NCBI GenBank assembly: GCA_003550325.1
Contig: QKWP01000048.1
Coordinates: forward strand, 349,476-413,475
Direction: 5' to 3'
DNA from: Gigaspora rosea
Lineage: Eukaryota > Glomeromycota > Glomeromycetes > Diversisporales > Gigasporaceae
DNA length: 64,000 nt
The notes beneath the pieces were generated by a model, which worked only from the letters and a program-made list of their open reading frames with translations, did not search any database and had not been told where the DNA came from. This document shows, in pieces, positions 43,010-54,911 of the stretch (position 1 is the stretch's first letter; every line of letters starts with the position of its first letter). The translations under genes were made by a program, and so were the position numbers.

Positions 43010-44057
43010 TTTTTTTTTTAGGACTTTGGCAGTCTTGCCGAATTCTTATAGATTTATTATTACTAAAAATTCCTCTTTAATACATTACAATCAACAGACT
43101 TCGACCTCATCCGGCTACAAATAAAATTTGTGCCCAGATGTGACCAGCTGCTTTGACTTATGTATAAGCCAAAAAAATTCGTTAGCTATAGTTACAAACC
43201 AACTATGCTTCATAATCTACTCTTTCAAAACTCCTTCTCTAAGCTTATCATAAAGAAGAATAAAAACAAGGAGAAGATTAAAATAGAGGAACAAAACTAA
43301 ATACCTGACAAATTAACCAAAAACCAAAATTATACATCCAAGAAAAAATAAAACAAAAGAAAAACCAAAGAATAAGCAGAGAAAAAATAGACTATGAAGG
43401 TGTTATTAAGCCTACACTAGACTATAAAAATTATATAATGCTATGCAAGGAAAAGCCTCACCAAAGTATTAGAAGTACATGAATGAAAACTAAGGAACAA
43501 TCTAGAATTTTGGTTCTGCAGATCAGCCTACTCCACTGTGCCACATCTCATTACATGTCCATTCCTGTTTATCTACATGCATGCCTTCTTTCCGATTATG
43601 TAGAAACAACAATGCTGATCTTTTGGAGAGAATATGCTAAGTTTTCCACTTTCCGTTCAAAATTCCAGAAAAAAAACTTCAAGTGAGAATATGATAGTGG
43701 GTATATGATGAATATGTTCTTGTAGCCAAAAAACCTTAAGGAAAGAGTTGAAAAGCTCATTGTTTAGTTCACCACCTAGCCAGACTATAATACCTTCATC
43801 GACGAAGAAAAAAATGTTTGTATCTCTACCAGAATTTATTGTACCAAGGGCACCCTCTGCCTGTTATCTTGCACAACTGACGCTTCTGGCTTGCGTGCTG
43901 AATATATAAAGGAGTCCCTAGGAAAAGTCAAAAAGTTGACCTTTATAAAAACCAGTATTAATAGCTGCTTCATCTTTTACTAACAAAAATTTTTGTTTTT
44001 CTTTTGTTTAGAAATTTGTACAAGTGATCGATAGGAAGAGTGTTTTGATTGTTGAAT
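43010..44057 (-). mobile_element. LINE-tailed insertion B, ~1 kb
   Basis: A T run at 43008-43019 (poly(A) tail of a minus-strand insert) and 16-bp duplications GTTAAATTGAACAATT (42994-43009, 44058-44073) bound it. The 3' 150 bp (43010-43160) match the tail of LINE copy A and copy C. The rest (43160-44057) is not recognised as RT, and no frame could be assigned with confidence. It may be a nonautonomous or chimaeric LINE product. Confidence 0.7.
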
Positions 44058-44073
44058 GTTAAATTGAACAATT

Positions 44074-47000
44074 TTTTTATTTTTTTTTATTTTTTTTATT
44101 TTTTTTTTTAACCTTTGACAGTCTCGTCAGTACCTTTATTAAATAGATACTTGATACATATTATAACTAAATTAATTATTTATATTTATTCTATCTATCT
44201 ATCTTATAGCAGGTCTGGCATCACCTGGATACTTCGTGAGCACCTTGGTGCGACCTGTTACACAGCCTCACTGATGAGACAGAAAACTTTGTCAGCCCTG
44301 TCACAGGCCAAACCAGAATGGATAATTTCTATTCTTTAAATAGTTCTCGATCATGGTTTCCCATCTCTTCTCAACATTTATTTCCTTACTTCCTCTAGGT
44401 CTTGACTCTTCTATCTGAACTGTTTCACTTTCCTTCAATGAGTCACGTGATCTTTTCCGTCCTTTTTCATTATCAGATTTCTTTCTCTTGATCTTCGGCT
44501 AATACCTTCTCCTTTTTCCCATATTAAAAGCATTTTACAGCGCTCTGACTATATAAAGTCAAAGAAACCATTTCTCTATATGTAAATGAAGCTTCTAAAG
44601 CAGTTGTTCCACTCTTTTTTTGTTGGCATATATTTTCATAGAGCTCCACTAACTTTTGCTGTACACAGACCCTTTATATAAACTATATACATCTTGTTAC
44701 GTTCATTTCCTGTAGCTGGTAGTAGAATGTCTCTAAAATCATACAGACTTTATCGCTTCTTCTTTTCCTCCGATAGCTTCTGCCATACTGCTTCTGTTGC
44801 TACCACTTCAATATTATGCCACAAAAAACTGTATGCATCACACTCCACCAAGTGCTCTAAAGTCTCTGGCACTTCTTTCATACATGCAATACAGTTGGAT
44901 GATATATAGATATCGGGTCTTCTTTTTTTTAACACCTCTTGCACTGGCAACTCATTAAAAAACACTTTGTACCAGAATGCCAATTTTTTGCTTTTCTTCA
45001 GGGTTGTGCATCTAATGCCCGTAAAACCTTTCAGAGTTGACCAAAATAACTGCCAATTATATTTTTCCTCACTTACTTATTGTTCGAAGTCTTGAACTAC
45101 CTTCGATTCACACCATCTCGCACTATTTTTGGCATCAAAAACTTTTCTTAGAAATGCTCTTGTTCCTAACTCAACTCTATAATGCTTCCATCGTAAAGGA
45201 CATTTAATCCACTAATTGTATTCTGGTGTCCCTATACTTGTTCATCCATCCGTTCCTTCTTTTGCTAAAGCATCCGCCTTGTCATTCCACCTATCTTTGC
45301 TATGACTCTTTATCTTCTCTAACTGTAGCTCTATACCTTTCGTCTTTATCATATCTTTGATTTTGATTAACCAATCAAAATATTTTCTTTCATCTATTTT
45401 TTCCCCTCACGAAGTTCCAAATTTCTGCTCAGACCTGCTATTGCTCCTAAACTATCTGTTCTTATTACTACTTTTCTATTACTAGGCACTGTCAACAAAG
45501 CTAGCCAAATTGCTACCAATTCTGGCTTGGTTAAAGATGGCCATGCTTCTACTCTACACATGCCTTTTGTTAAGCATAAATTCCCTTCACTATCCACCTG
45601 AACCCAGCCAGCTCCCATTTTATTTTCACCTTCTACAGACCTTAACGACCCATCTGTATAAAAAACTAATACATTACTATCTCATTCTCTATTACTTTGG
45701 AGCTGTTGTTCAAGTGTTTCCTCTATTTCACGTCCTACTTTTTGCTGCCTAATCATCCCTACATCAATATCTTCTATTACTACGTCTTCAGCAATATGTT
45801 CTTTCTCTTTTGATATTGGTGCTTCTGGGCGTACCATTTCTTCTAACATATCCATTGGTATCAGACATACACGCTTCTCTTCTTTAACTACTGGCCTTGG
45901 TAAGCATGATAAAATCCTAGACTTCGTTAACCATTTCGCACTCTCGGAACTTCCATTTCTTCTTGCCTTTCCAAATGCTGTAGTCTTTTACCAGGACTTT
46001 TTCCAAGAGAGTTTGTGTCTTCTACCATTCGCCAATTTTCTGTTAAGACCTTACACTTCCTTTTTTCTATGATTCTCTTTACTACCGGCTCGTTCTCTTT
46101 TCCTCTAAGCAAGATCCACTCCTTCTTTCTGTTATCATGTGTCACTTCTTTTTTAGACATCCTTAGTGTGTACATACTGTTTGCATTACCTATCCATTCC
46201 TCTTTAACCATTCTTCTACCTTCATCTTGCAAGAGTTTATTTTCAACTACTATAAACTATTTGGGCCTTTTCCCTCTTCGGACTCTATCTCTTGCCAACA
46301 TAACTTGTTGCCACGTTAACATGTTTTTACCACTCTGGTCTAGCAACTGCTCTACAAAGAATATACTCGTATCCTGTAGTCCACTTATCAAATTCCTACT
46401 TCTCTTTCCTTCCTGGAGCAAATTTCTGATCAGATATTTTCCTCCATATATACACCACCAATTTTCATCAAAACCAAAACTGACTTTTAATTCTCTCGCT
46501 TTGACCAACACTCGGCATGCTAGATTGCCTTTCCATAACTGTTGAAGCTCCTTATCTTCCTTACTCTTCCACTCCATATCTACTAATCTCGCATTAAGCA
46601 GACCTTGCTTTATTCTAATGTGTGCTAGTTTCAACACTATCTCATCATTGTTCAGCCGATTTTGAAATGCCGAAATCTGCTTAATACACAACTCCTGCTC
46701 CAACAATTTACATCCCATCATTTCTCTATGGGATATGATATAATTTCCAGCTATTCTTGCCATTCCTATCTTGTTTTTGACTAATCGGAGGTACGGTTGT
46801 TGTATTTTTTGCAGTGCAGTCTTGCTTAGATTTGATACTTGTAAAATATAACATAATTTTGGTATCAAATATATATTATTCACATAAATCAGCTGACTAG
46901 TCGTTATTTTCTTCCATCTTAAGATTAAGGCTGTTTGTCTTATTATCTCCTTCGCTTTATCTTTAACTAGCGACTCTTTTAGTCTTCCATTCAACCAATT

Positions 47001-47818
47001 CCTAACATTCTAACAACTGTATTCTTTTTTGCTGCCCTGATAACTATCTTATTAATTTGAATATCTTCGCTTTCCTCTTTCTTTCTTTTATTCATCACCA
47101 AAAGCTTGCATTTGCTCTCATTTAGCTGTATGTCATTGATTACAAAAAACTCATTTGCAATTGCTAGAATTGACTCCATTTCTTCTTTACTCTTCCCTAA
47201 CCACGTTATATCATCGGCATACACTATCGCAGCTTGTCTTACTCTTTCTATGCACCATGTATCTCTTCTACTATCTACTGGAATTTTAACTTCTGCAATA
47301 TACCCAAGTCCTTCTTCTTCTTGTACTTTACATAGTAATGGATCATAAAATACTCTCCACATCAACGGAGACAGAACCTCTCCCTGATCTATTCCATCTT
47401 CTGCCACAAAAGGACTTGTTAAACCTTCCTTCGTTATCACTCACATTTGTCGTTTATCGAACATACTTAATACAAAGCCAATTGTTTTTTCAGGGACCTT
47501 TATCTTCTTAATGCTAATTGTAGCATTTTCAAGGAAACTGAGTTGTATGCTTTCCGCATATCTTGAAATACTATCCACATTTCCTTGTTCTTTTCTTTCG
47601 CATCTTCCATCAATGCATTTATTATCTGCACCAGCTCTTCTGTCGAACATCCCAGAAGTGCAGCAAAATTTTGACCTTTCAGAATATCATTTTCCTTCAT
47701 AATCTTTGTTAATCTATTCGTTATAATTTTTGTAATACACTTCCTGAAGGTCTCTAACAAGGCTATTGGTCTTATATTACTAAGGCTTAATCCCCAGTCT
47801 GTATCCTTTGGTATCGCA
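44074..47818 (-). mobile_element. LINE copy C, 5'-truncated
   Basis: A T-rich tail (44074-44110) and duplications TAAATTGAACAATT at 44060-44073 and 47819-47832 bound it exactly. Minus-strand content starts inside the RT domain and runs to the 3' tail, so about half of the element is missing at its 5' end, as usual for incomplete target-primed reverse transcription. It is the same family as copy A. Confidence 0.88.
44750..47818 (-). pseudogene. LINE copy C ORF2 remnant: RT, RNase H and CCHC end
   Basis: Order on the minus strand: RT motif A region FQDMRKAYNSVS (about 47530-47570, Asn where Asp is usual), motif B GIDQGEVLSPLMWRVFYDPL (47330-47390), YADD box IVYADDITWLG (about 47215), and thumb/connection 46994-46257 (245 codons open). 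The RNase H has PSLTKPELVAIWLAL and IRTDSLGAIAG (45440-45540), and the C-terminal cluster CIACMKEVPETLEHLVEC lies near 44860-44915. The 5' part is absent, and frame changes lie near 46990, 46240 and 45395. The YADD box and RNase H Asp/Glu are kept, so it is younger or less worn than copy A. Confidence 0.85.
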
Positions 47819-47834
47819 TAAATTGAACAATTAA

Positions 47835-48200
47835 AAATGACAGTAATGAAATTTTACATATAATAAGCACCAATCTATTGCTGTAGTCTCCAATACTAAC
47901 ACTATAACCCTAAACTTCTATCTTTACACACTTTGTCTATTTACAAATTTTAATTTCCTTTTTTGATTTGTTATTCGTAAACAAGTAAAATCACGACAGA
48001 TAATGATGATGTAATGGATATCTTAAGATATATATATTGTAATCAACCTTTATTGATTCTCTATTGGTTATTAATTATGCATTACATTCTCACCTGTTTT
48101 GTTAAAACATCAGCTTTTTTTAACTTTTATCATTATCAGTATTAAATTATTTCTTAATTTTTATAAACGCGGTAATTAACTCTATTTTGTATAAATATAA
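47835..48200. other. AT-rich interior of the split fold-back
   Basis: No gene. Unique AT-rich sequence between the LINE insertion and the right arm. Confidence 0.4.
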
Positions 48201-48204
48201 CTTA

Positions 48205-48870
48205 TCAGGTTTTGTCATAGGTTTTGTTATTTCATTATAGGTTTCATCAATTCATTATAGGTTCATCAATTGTCAGGGGTTTCATCAATCATCAATTCGT
48301 TAATCAGGAATTAGTTTCGTCATTCATCAATAACGAATATATTGTCATTCATCAGACATCATTAATCTGGATTGCATATTATATCCAGATATAATATTTA
48401 ATATATAATCCTAATATAGATTATATCTGGATATAATATAATCCGGATTATAGATTATATCCGGATATAATATATTAGAAAGATGGGTACCATTTAAAGT
48501 TGGAAGGACAAATATAAAATGCCACATCTGATCTAGCCAATAAGTATCAGTTTTATTGTTTTGATTGTTTTTATATTACACCTGATCTAGTCAATCAGAA
48601 TTCAGAATTTGTTAACACACAGACATTAGAATCACTATTGCTCTGTCTGTAATGTCCTTCAGACAATAATCCAGATTATAGATTATATCCAGATTATATA
48701 TCAGATATTATATCTGGATTATATATTATATCCAGATTATAAATTATATCCGGATTATATTATATCGAATATATTTTGTTCAAAAAACTGAATCCAGATT
48801 TAGCTAAAATTCTGATTCATCTGAATATAAATATAAATCTGAATTCATGTACTACATCTAGGTCATACCC
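48205..48870. repeat. Right arm of the fold-back split by LINEs
   Basis: 48215-48350 holds GTCATAGGTTTTGTTATTTC / GGTTTCATCAATTCATTATA units, the complement of 42575-42730. 48365-48475 and 48665-48770 hold ATTATATCCAGATATAATAT-type units, like 42340-42560. The far end CTAGGTCATACCC mirrors GGGCATACTAGAG at 42301. Confidence 0.65.
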
Positions 48871-48879
48871 AAAGGAGGG

Positions 48880-50240
48880 CTATATCGAAGCAGAAATTTA
48901 TTTTTTAGTGTGCATGTATAAAGTTTATCAGAAATGTAGTACAAAGTACGAAGTGCATTGTTCTACTCAAGTTTTGCATTCGTATACAAAATCTGGATGC
49001 TTTAGTAGTATAGTGATTTACAAAATTAAGCTGATTTAATTAATCAGGGACATGTTTGCAACAGTCTGGTTAAATTCGTTAATGCACATGAATGTAACGT
49101 CATTGCATCATTTACATAGCTTTAATCACTTTCCTTTTGCAGATTGATGACGCTTGTTTTATGGCACAGTTACATGACTCCTGTGCTTTTCATCATGTGA
49201 TCTACTATTAATCTGCACAAATTCTTTGGTGAACAACCAATACTATCATGACATCAAGTATCGTTTTTTACAATAAATCACAATAGCGATAAGTTTTGTA
49301 ACAAAATTTTACAATAAATTGGATAGTAACCGCAACTGTTAATTTCAACACTGCTACTATCACAATAGCTAGCAAGTTATGTAATATCAAATTATTGTAA
49401 GTTGATTTCAAACCAACTAATTTAACTATACACCACAATAGATAGCTTCAAGAACAGTGAACCTAGTGATGTCTTCATGATCATTACTCACATTAATAAT
49501 TCGGACTAAGTTAGGGTTAGTGTTGGGTTAGATAATAATATAGTTAGGCCAATTTGTTAGTGCTAGTAAACAAATTAAATAATTACATAATTTCACTGAG
49601 GTAATGATTACTTGGTTCACAGTTCTTACTAGGAACATAGTACAAAGTACAAAGTATATAGTTTAATCCAGGTTTTGCATTCGTACAAGAGATCTGTATA
49701 GTTTATACTAGCATAACGGAATTGGCTTTTGTCACTTGATCACCTGATACAACAATCCCTATAAGAAAATTGTACCATATAGGCACAGGATAGAATCAGA
49801 TAGGCACAGGTCATTTTGGCATGGGTCAAGGTCAGGATTTGTACAGGTATGACCTGAGTTGGTTCAGATTTAGTGGCCATATGGGACTGTGTACCTGTAC
49901 CAATTAGACCGTAAATGACATGGGTTTGCATCAGTTTACTAGTTGAATCGGCACGGGATTTGGCATGGGTAATGAATATAAATTTACATACCACTGCTAT
50001 AACAATGTGGATTAACGATTAAAACATAAATTTACATAAGTAATCAATATAAGATGAACAAGCTAACTGCATATGAAGCAAAATTTTGTAAGGAATTTTT
50101 TTTGTTAAGACACATAGGGAAGCTTCATTAGTGAAATTATGAGATATCGCTTTGTTTTTTTAAAAAAATCCTTTACTGATCTTTTGCTCTCCACAAAATG
50201 AGCCAACATGTGTGTAATATACACATACGTGTCATCTGAA
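48880..50240. other. Spacer left of the LTR element
   Basis: No gene. 49770-49990 has several copies of GGCACAGG and GGCATGGGT. 62640-62755, beyond the far LTR, has GTGCCATTT motifs in the opposite sense, perhaps arms of an older repeat into which the LTR element landed. Confidence 0.4.
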
Positions 50241-50243
50241 CGT

Positions 50244-51392
50244 TGTGAGGGTGTGAAATGTTCCTAACAAATAATAATATCTATAACTAGCTACTTTTTT
50301 ATTCTAAACTATCAATACTATCTATCCACAAGACTTAAATCCTGACGTGGCAGGCAGGAAAGAGGCAGTAATTGACTTGGTCTGAGAGTTAGGACTTAAA
50401 ATCTTGCTGCGACGGTTCTGAAAGGAGACAAGTATTTCCTTTATATATTTCCGGTATTACTTTCTTTATTAAGGAGGCACTAATTAATATCTTTCTCTTT
50501 TCCTTATGTTGAAATAGTCGATTTTAGTCTTGAACTTTGTTCACAGTATCACGGGACAAGAGCAATCGGGATGCCGATTGGAGTTGATGTAATTTTCTGA
50601 TCCGGTTTGAGGGTGATCCCACGTGTTGGGGAGTATGAGAATTAATTAGCGGAGTAATTAATTGTACGATAAATAAGATAATTAATGATCTAATCAATAT
50701 GGGTTTTATATAAATTGCTTTTGTCAATTACTAAGCCTTTTATTCTTTTACTACTTTTAGTTGACGAAATCAGGTTTTATGATATTCTCAAAGTTACGAT
50801 TAATACGAAAAGAATTTTTGGGTTACGAAAATGTGAAGGGTTCGAAAATAAGCTTATTTTAACTTGGGTTACTTTCAATAGAAAAATTCAAGAGAAACAA
50901 CTGCTAACACTTCTACTCTTATTTCGAAGGTTATTCTTGAACTTCACACTTGAGTTAGCTTTATTTGAATGAAAAGAGATCAGGTATTTATACTTTTTAC
51001 ATTGCTGTGTCTTTTACAATGTTGTTATGAATTTATCAAGTCCTAACTAGTTTTTCTAAACTAATGATATTTGATATCTTTGATATATCAAATATATTTG
51101 ATATATTTAATATATCTGATATATTTGATATATCTGATATATTTAATATATCTGATATATCTGATATATTTGAGAAATTTGATATATTTACTATCACAGA
51201 TCGTTGAACTGGGTTTAGGGCAGGTAAGGACATATTATATCTTTATAGGCTTATAGTATTATGTACTATACTCAAGGGGTCTTATACTTTAAACATTAAT
51301 AAGGGTATAACGAAGAAAACTATATATATTTTGTATATAAAAAGAAGACTATAATAGATATTTCTAAGAGCCGTACCCTAATGCTTCTCACA
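50244..51392 (-). repeat. 3' LTR of the Ty3/gypsy fossil
   Basis: TGTGAGGGTG start and CTTCTCACA end, 1,149 bp, the same length as the right LTR. It includes a GATATATCTGATATATTTGA microsatellite (51065-51185). The left target-site copy ACGT is at 50240-50243. Confidence 0.92.
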
Positions 51393-52781
51393 ATTCTCTC
51401 CAGCTTATTTATGAGTTCCACGAGTAACTTCTTACAATAATTCTTGATACTCGGCAATGGTCAAGTGGTGGACCAAGATGATGGAGGTGCGGTACAATTG
51501 TTCCACACCGTGTCCAAACTTTCAACTCAGTTGCCCAAGCGAAGGGCTCGTAACAGGAGGTGGTAAACGGCAGTGGCTGTAGTTTTATCATTTGTTCAAT
51601 ACTAAATGGACAAGGTGCTGGGTCCACGTCAATTGGGTTGAGAACATACTGGTCATACTGGATTTTCTGGATGGAGGAGAGGTTTCCCTTTTTTTTTTGT
51701 TAGGTGTAGTTGGTGGGGAATCTACACGTCTTTTTATTTTCTTCATGTATAGTATGGTTTTAATAAATTTTTATTTACAGGCACTGTAAGCACTTTTTCT
51801 CCTAGTTCTCTCAGTTTGTACGCGCCTCTTGAGAGATTGTCATGAATGTAATATGGGCCCTTCCATTTGGGTACAAATTTATGGCTATATGTGCCCATTA
51901 CTCTTGAATTGTAAAGAAGGACCTTAACACCTATTGCAAATTCAGGCTCGGGTAGTATAGGTCGATCATGTTGTTCTTTTTGTCTTTCCTGTGTTACTTG
52001 TATTGATGTAATGCTTGTTCACAGGCTTCAGGTAGATCATGGTCTATCTCATACATCCTTTGGATGATCGCTTCATTCAACAAGTCTGGTGGTTCGCTGG
52101 GATGCATAGGTAGCTTGGCTTTCTTTCCATAAACCAAGTAAAATGGGGTCTCACAGATAGAGGCTTGTTTTGCAATATGGTATGCAAAAAGAATTGGAAA
52201 AGTAGTAGATCCTAGTCAGTTACATTTACTACTAACCGAGAAATTGCATTACATAAAGTCTTGTTGAAGCGCTCTACAAGCCCATTTGTTTGGGATGATA
52301 CGTAGTCAAGTATTGGTGCTTGATGGTTAAAGTAGCAAGTAACTCATCAATAAGCCGATTTTGAAAGTGGGACTCTCGATCAAACAGTAGATAATTTGGA
52401 CATCCATGCCTGCATACTATTTCCTCATAAATAGATTTTGCTACTTCTTCAGCATCATCAGAAAATTTTATACATAGATATTGATTGATATATAGCACTT
52501 AATCATTTTATATAATTATATAATATCGTTATATATCGATTAAAATATCGTTATATATCGATTAATTAGATAAAAATCAATATATATTTATAATCGATAT
52601 ATATTATAATATCATTATATATCGATTAATTGGATAAAAATCAATATATATCTATAATCAATATATATCATTTTTTTTATATTAAATTGTTATATATCTA
52701 TAAATCGATTATAATAATAATTATTTGAAATGATATATATCTATAAATCGATTATAATCATAATTATTTGAAATGATATAT

Positions 52782-52860
52782 GGGGTCTGTTCCTTGAAAA
52801 TGACCTTACGGGACATAGTAAATCATATGATCAAAACTTGATTTTCAAGGAACAGACCCC
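52782..52860. mobile_element. 79-bp hairpin MITE
   Basis: GGGGTCTGTTCCTTGAAAAT at the left is mirrored exactly by ATTTTCAAGGAACAGACCCC at the right. ATAT lies on both sides (52778-52781, 52861-52864). Only about 39 bp lie between the 20-bp arms. Confidence 0.8.
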
Positions 52861-53517
52861 ATATGACAATTAGCAGATCTTTAACAATTGTATAGTGTTT
52901 TGACCACATTACGAAAATTTCAACCCGGATCACCAGATAAAAAAAAATATAAAAGTAAAATTTTAAAAAAAAGTATGTTAAAAAAAAGAGAAAGACAAAG
53001 TAAAAAAAACTGGCATAGAAAAAAAAAACATAAAAAAAAAATAAAAATAAAAAAAAGCCGTTTTTGAACGATTTTTACCCCCTCTCACCCTTTTAACCTC
53101 TCTCACTTTTTCACATCTCTCTTTTTTTTTTCTTTTTTTTTCTTTTTCTTTTTTCTTTTTAATATTTCGAATACTTTCAAAATATTTTAGAACGATCTGC
53201 AACCTGTATCATATCAATAACGTGTTTTACTAATATTTTCAAAATGTTTTGATAATTTTTGATAATTGTACTACAAAATCAGATTAGATCTTTGTTTATT
53301 TTTTTTTGTTTATAAGGTTTCATTTTATTTATTTTTTCGTTTCATGTTTTTTGTTTTTGTTTTTTTTATTTTTATTAATTTATTTTATTCTGGCACTTTG
53401 CGAAAACCTTCGACGATTACTAAATTGCAAAAACAAGAACTCGAAATAGAGATTTGGGGCTTTGTTTATTTTTATTTAGTTTGCTTACATTTTTGTTTTT
53501 TGGTTGTTTTTTTTTTT

Positions 53518-53708
53518 NNNNNNNNNNNNNNNNNNNNNNNNNNNNNNNNNNNNNNNNNNNNNNNNNNNNNNNNNNNNNNNNNNNNNNNNNNNNNNNNNNN
53601 NNNNNNNNNNNNNNNNNNNNNNNNNNNNNNNNNNNNNNNNNNNNNNNNNNNNNNNNNNNNNNNNNNNNNNNNNNNNNNNNNNNNNNNNNNNNNNNNNNNN
53701 NNNNNNNN
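53518..53708. other. Assembly gap (191 N)
   Basis: A run of N preceded by a poly-T tract and followed by T-rich sequence; probably an unresolved homopolymer or simple repeat. Confidence 0.98.
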
Positions 53709-54639
53709 TTTGTTTTTTTACTTATTTTTTTTATTTTATTTTATTTATTCCTTACTTCTTTCAGAACTTTGCAAGAAAACAACCTAACTTTCTGGCACTT
53801 TGCAAGAAGTAGCGAATATAAGCAAATATAAATGAATATAAGCGAATATGAGCGAATATAAAGAATATAATAGTTTATTTTTTTGTTTTTATTTTTTTAA
53901 TTTTTTTTGGTTTCGTTATTTTTGTATTTATTTTTTTTATTTTTTTATAATAATATATAATATATGTAATATTTAAAATATAATATATAATAAAAAAAAT
54001 TTTATATTAAATAGCGAAAACTTGTGAATATTGTATATTTAATAAATTAAAATATTATATAAAAACAATAAATAAATAAAAATTTATAATTAAATTGCGA
54101 AAACTTGCGAAAACCTGTAAAATATTCAAAAAGCATAATTATGTGAATATAATAATTATTAATTGATATTATATCAGATATATATCGATTAATATCGATA
54201 TATGTCGATATATATCGATTAATATCGATATATGTCGATATATATCGATTACTATCACTATCAATTATAATTGATATATCGATATATATCGATCCCCATT
54301 ACCTCTGCTAATTACTATCGATAGTGATAGTAATCGATATATCAATATATATCGATTATTATTGCTATCGATAGTAATCGATATATCGATATATATCAAT
54401 TACTATCACTATTGATAGTAATCAGCAGGGGTGATGGGTATCGATATATATCTTACCAGTTAGTAATCAATATATATCTATATATAAAATTTGCAGATGA
54501 TTGTCTCTAGGAATGGCACAGGCCTCGGGCCATTTGGTCATATAGTCGGTTGCAACTATGATATACTGATTGGACCGGGGGTAATAGGTAAAGGTCCTAT
54601 GATGTCAACGCCAATCTGGTAGAAGGGTGCGTCGACCGG

Positions 54640-54911
54640 CAGTGTTGTACACGGACATTGTCCCGCCAATTTTTCAGGGACGCGGACAGTCCGGGATGGG
54701 ACATCCGGGACATGTCCGCAATAATGTCCCAACATGATACATGTCCGCCGGGTAAAACTAATCAAATTGCGGAATTATACGAATTTTATTGGTAGATGAT
54801 CACGTGTTGAGTCGCAAAATGTCCGGGACAAAAAAAATTCTGGGCGGACATGTCCCGGACGTCCCGTCCCGGACTGTCCGCCGTCTGTGTCTGTGTCCCA
54901 TGACAACACTG
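54640..54911. mobile_element. hAT MITE family H2, copy 2, GC-rich
   Basis: 272 bp, ends CAGTGTTGTACACGGACA and (complement of right) CAGTGTTGTCATGGGACA, exact 8-bp duplications TCGACCGG (54632-54639, 54912-54919). The interior carries many GTCCGGGACA / TGTCCCGGAC motifs in both senses. Confidence 0.92.

Larger units (their letters stand above)
52500..54490. other. AT-rich insertion in the LTR fossil, with simple repeats
   Basis: Repeats of ATATATCGATTA and CGATATATATCGATTA at 52530-52760 and 54170-54480 flank T- and A-rich tracts. 53390-53420 and 53755-53812 carry the CTGGCACTTTGC motif seen at 14586-14985. 54291-54442 is a fold-back whose arms are GATCCCCATTACCTCTGCTA and AGCAGGGGTGATGGGTATC. 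No gene. Frames across the Ns are artefacts. Confidence 0.6.

Noticed and set aside
43483-43686. 67-codon plus-strand frame in LINE insertion B
   Set aside because: Antisense to the insert's orientation, no recognisable domain, no conserved counterpart in the window.
46015-46545. 176-codon plus-strand open frame
   Set aside because: Antisense shadow of LINE copy C.
51036-51256. Ile/Ser/Asp repeat protein (also 62267-62459)
   Set aside because: Translation of the GATATATCTGATATA microsatellite in the LTRs.
53266-53831. Long frames across the N run
   Set aside because: Artefacts of translating Ns and poly-T tracts.
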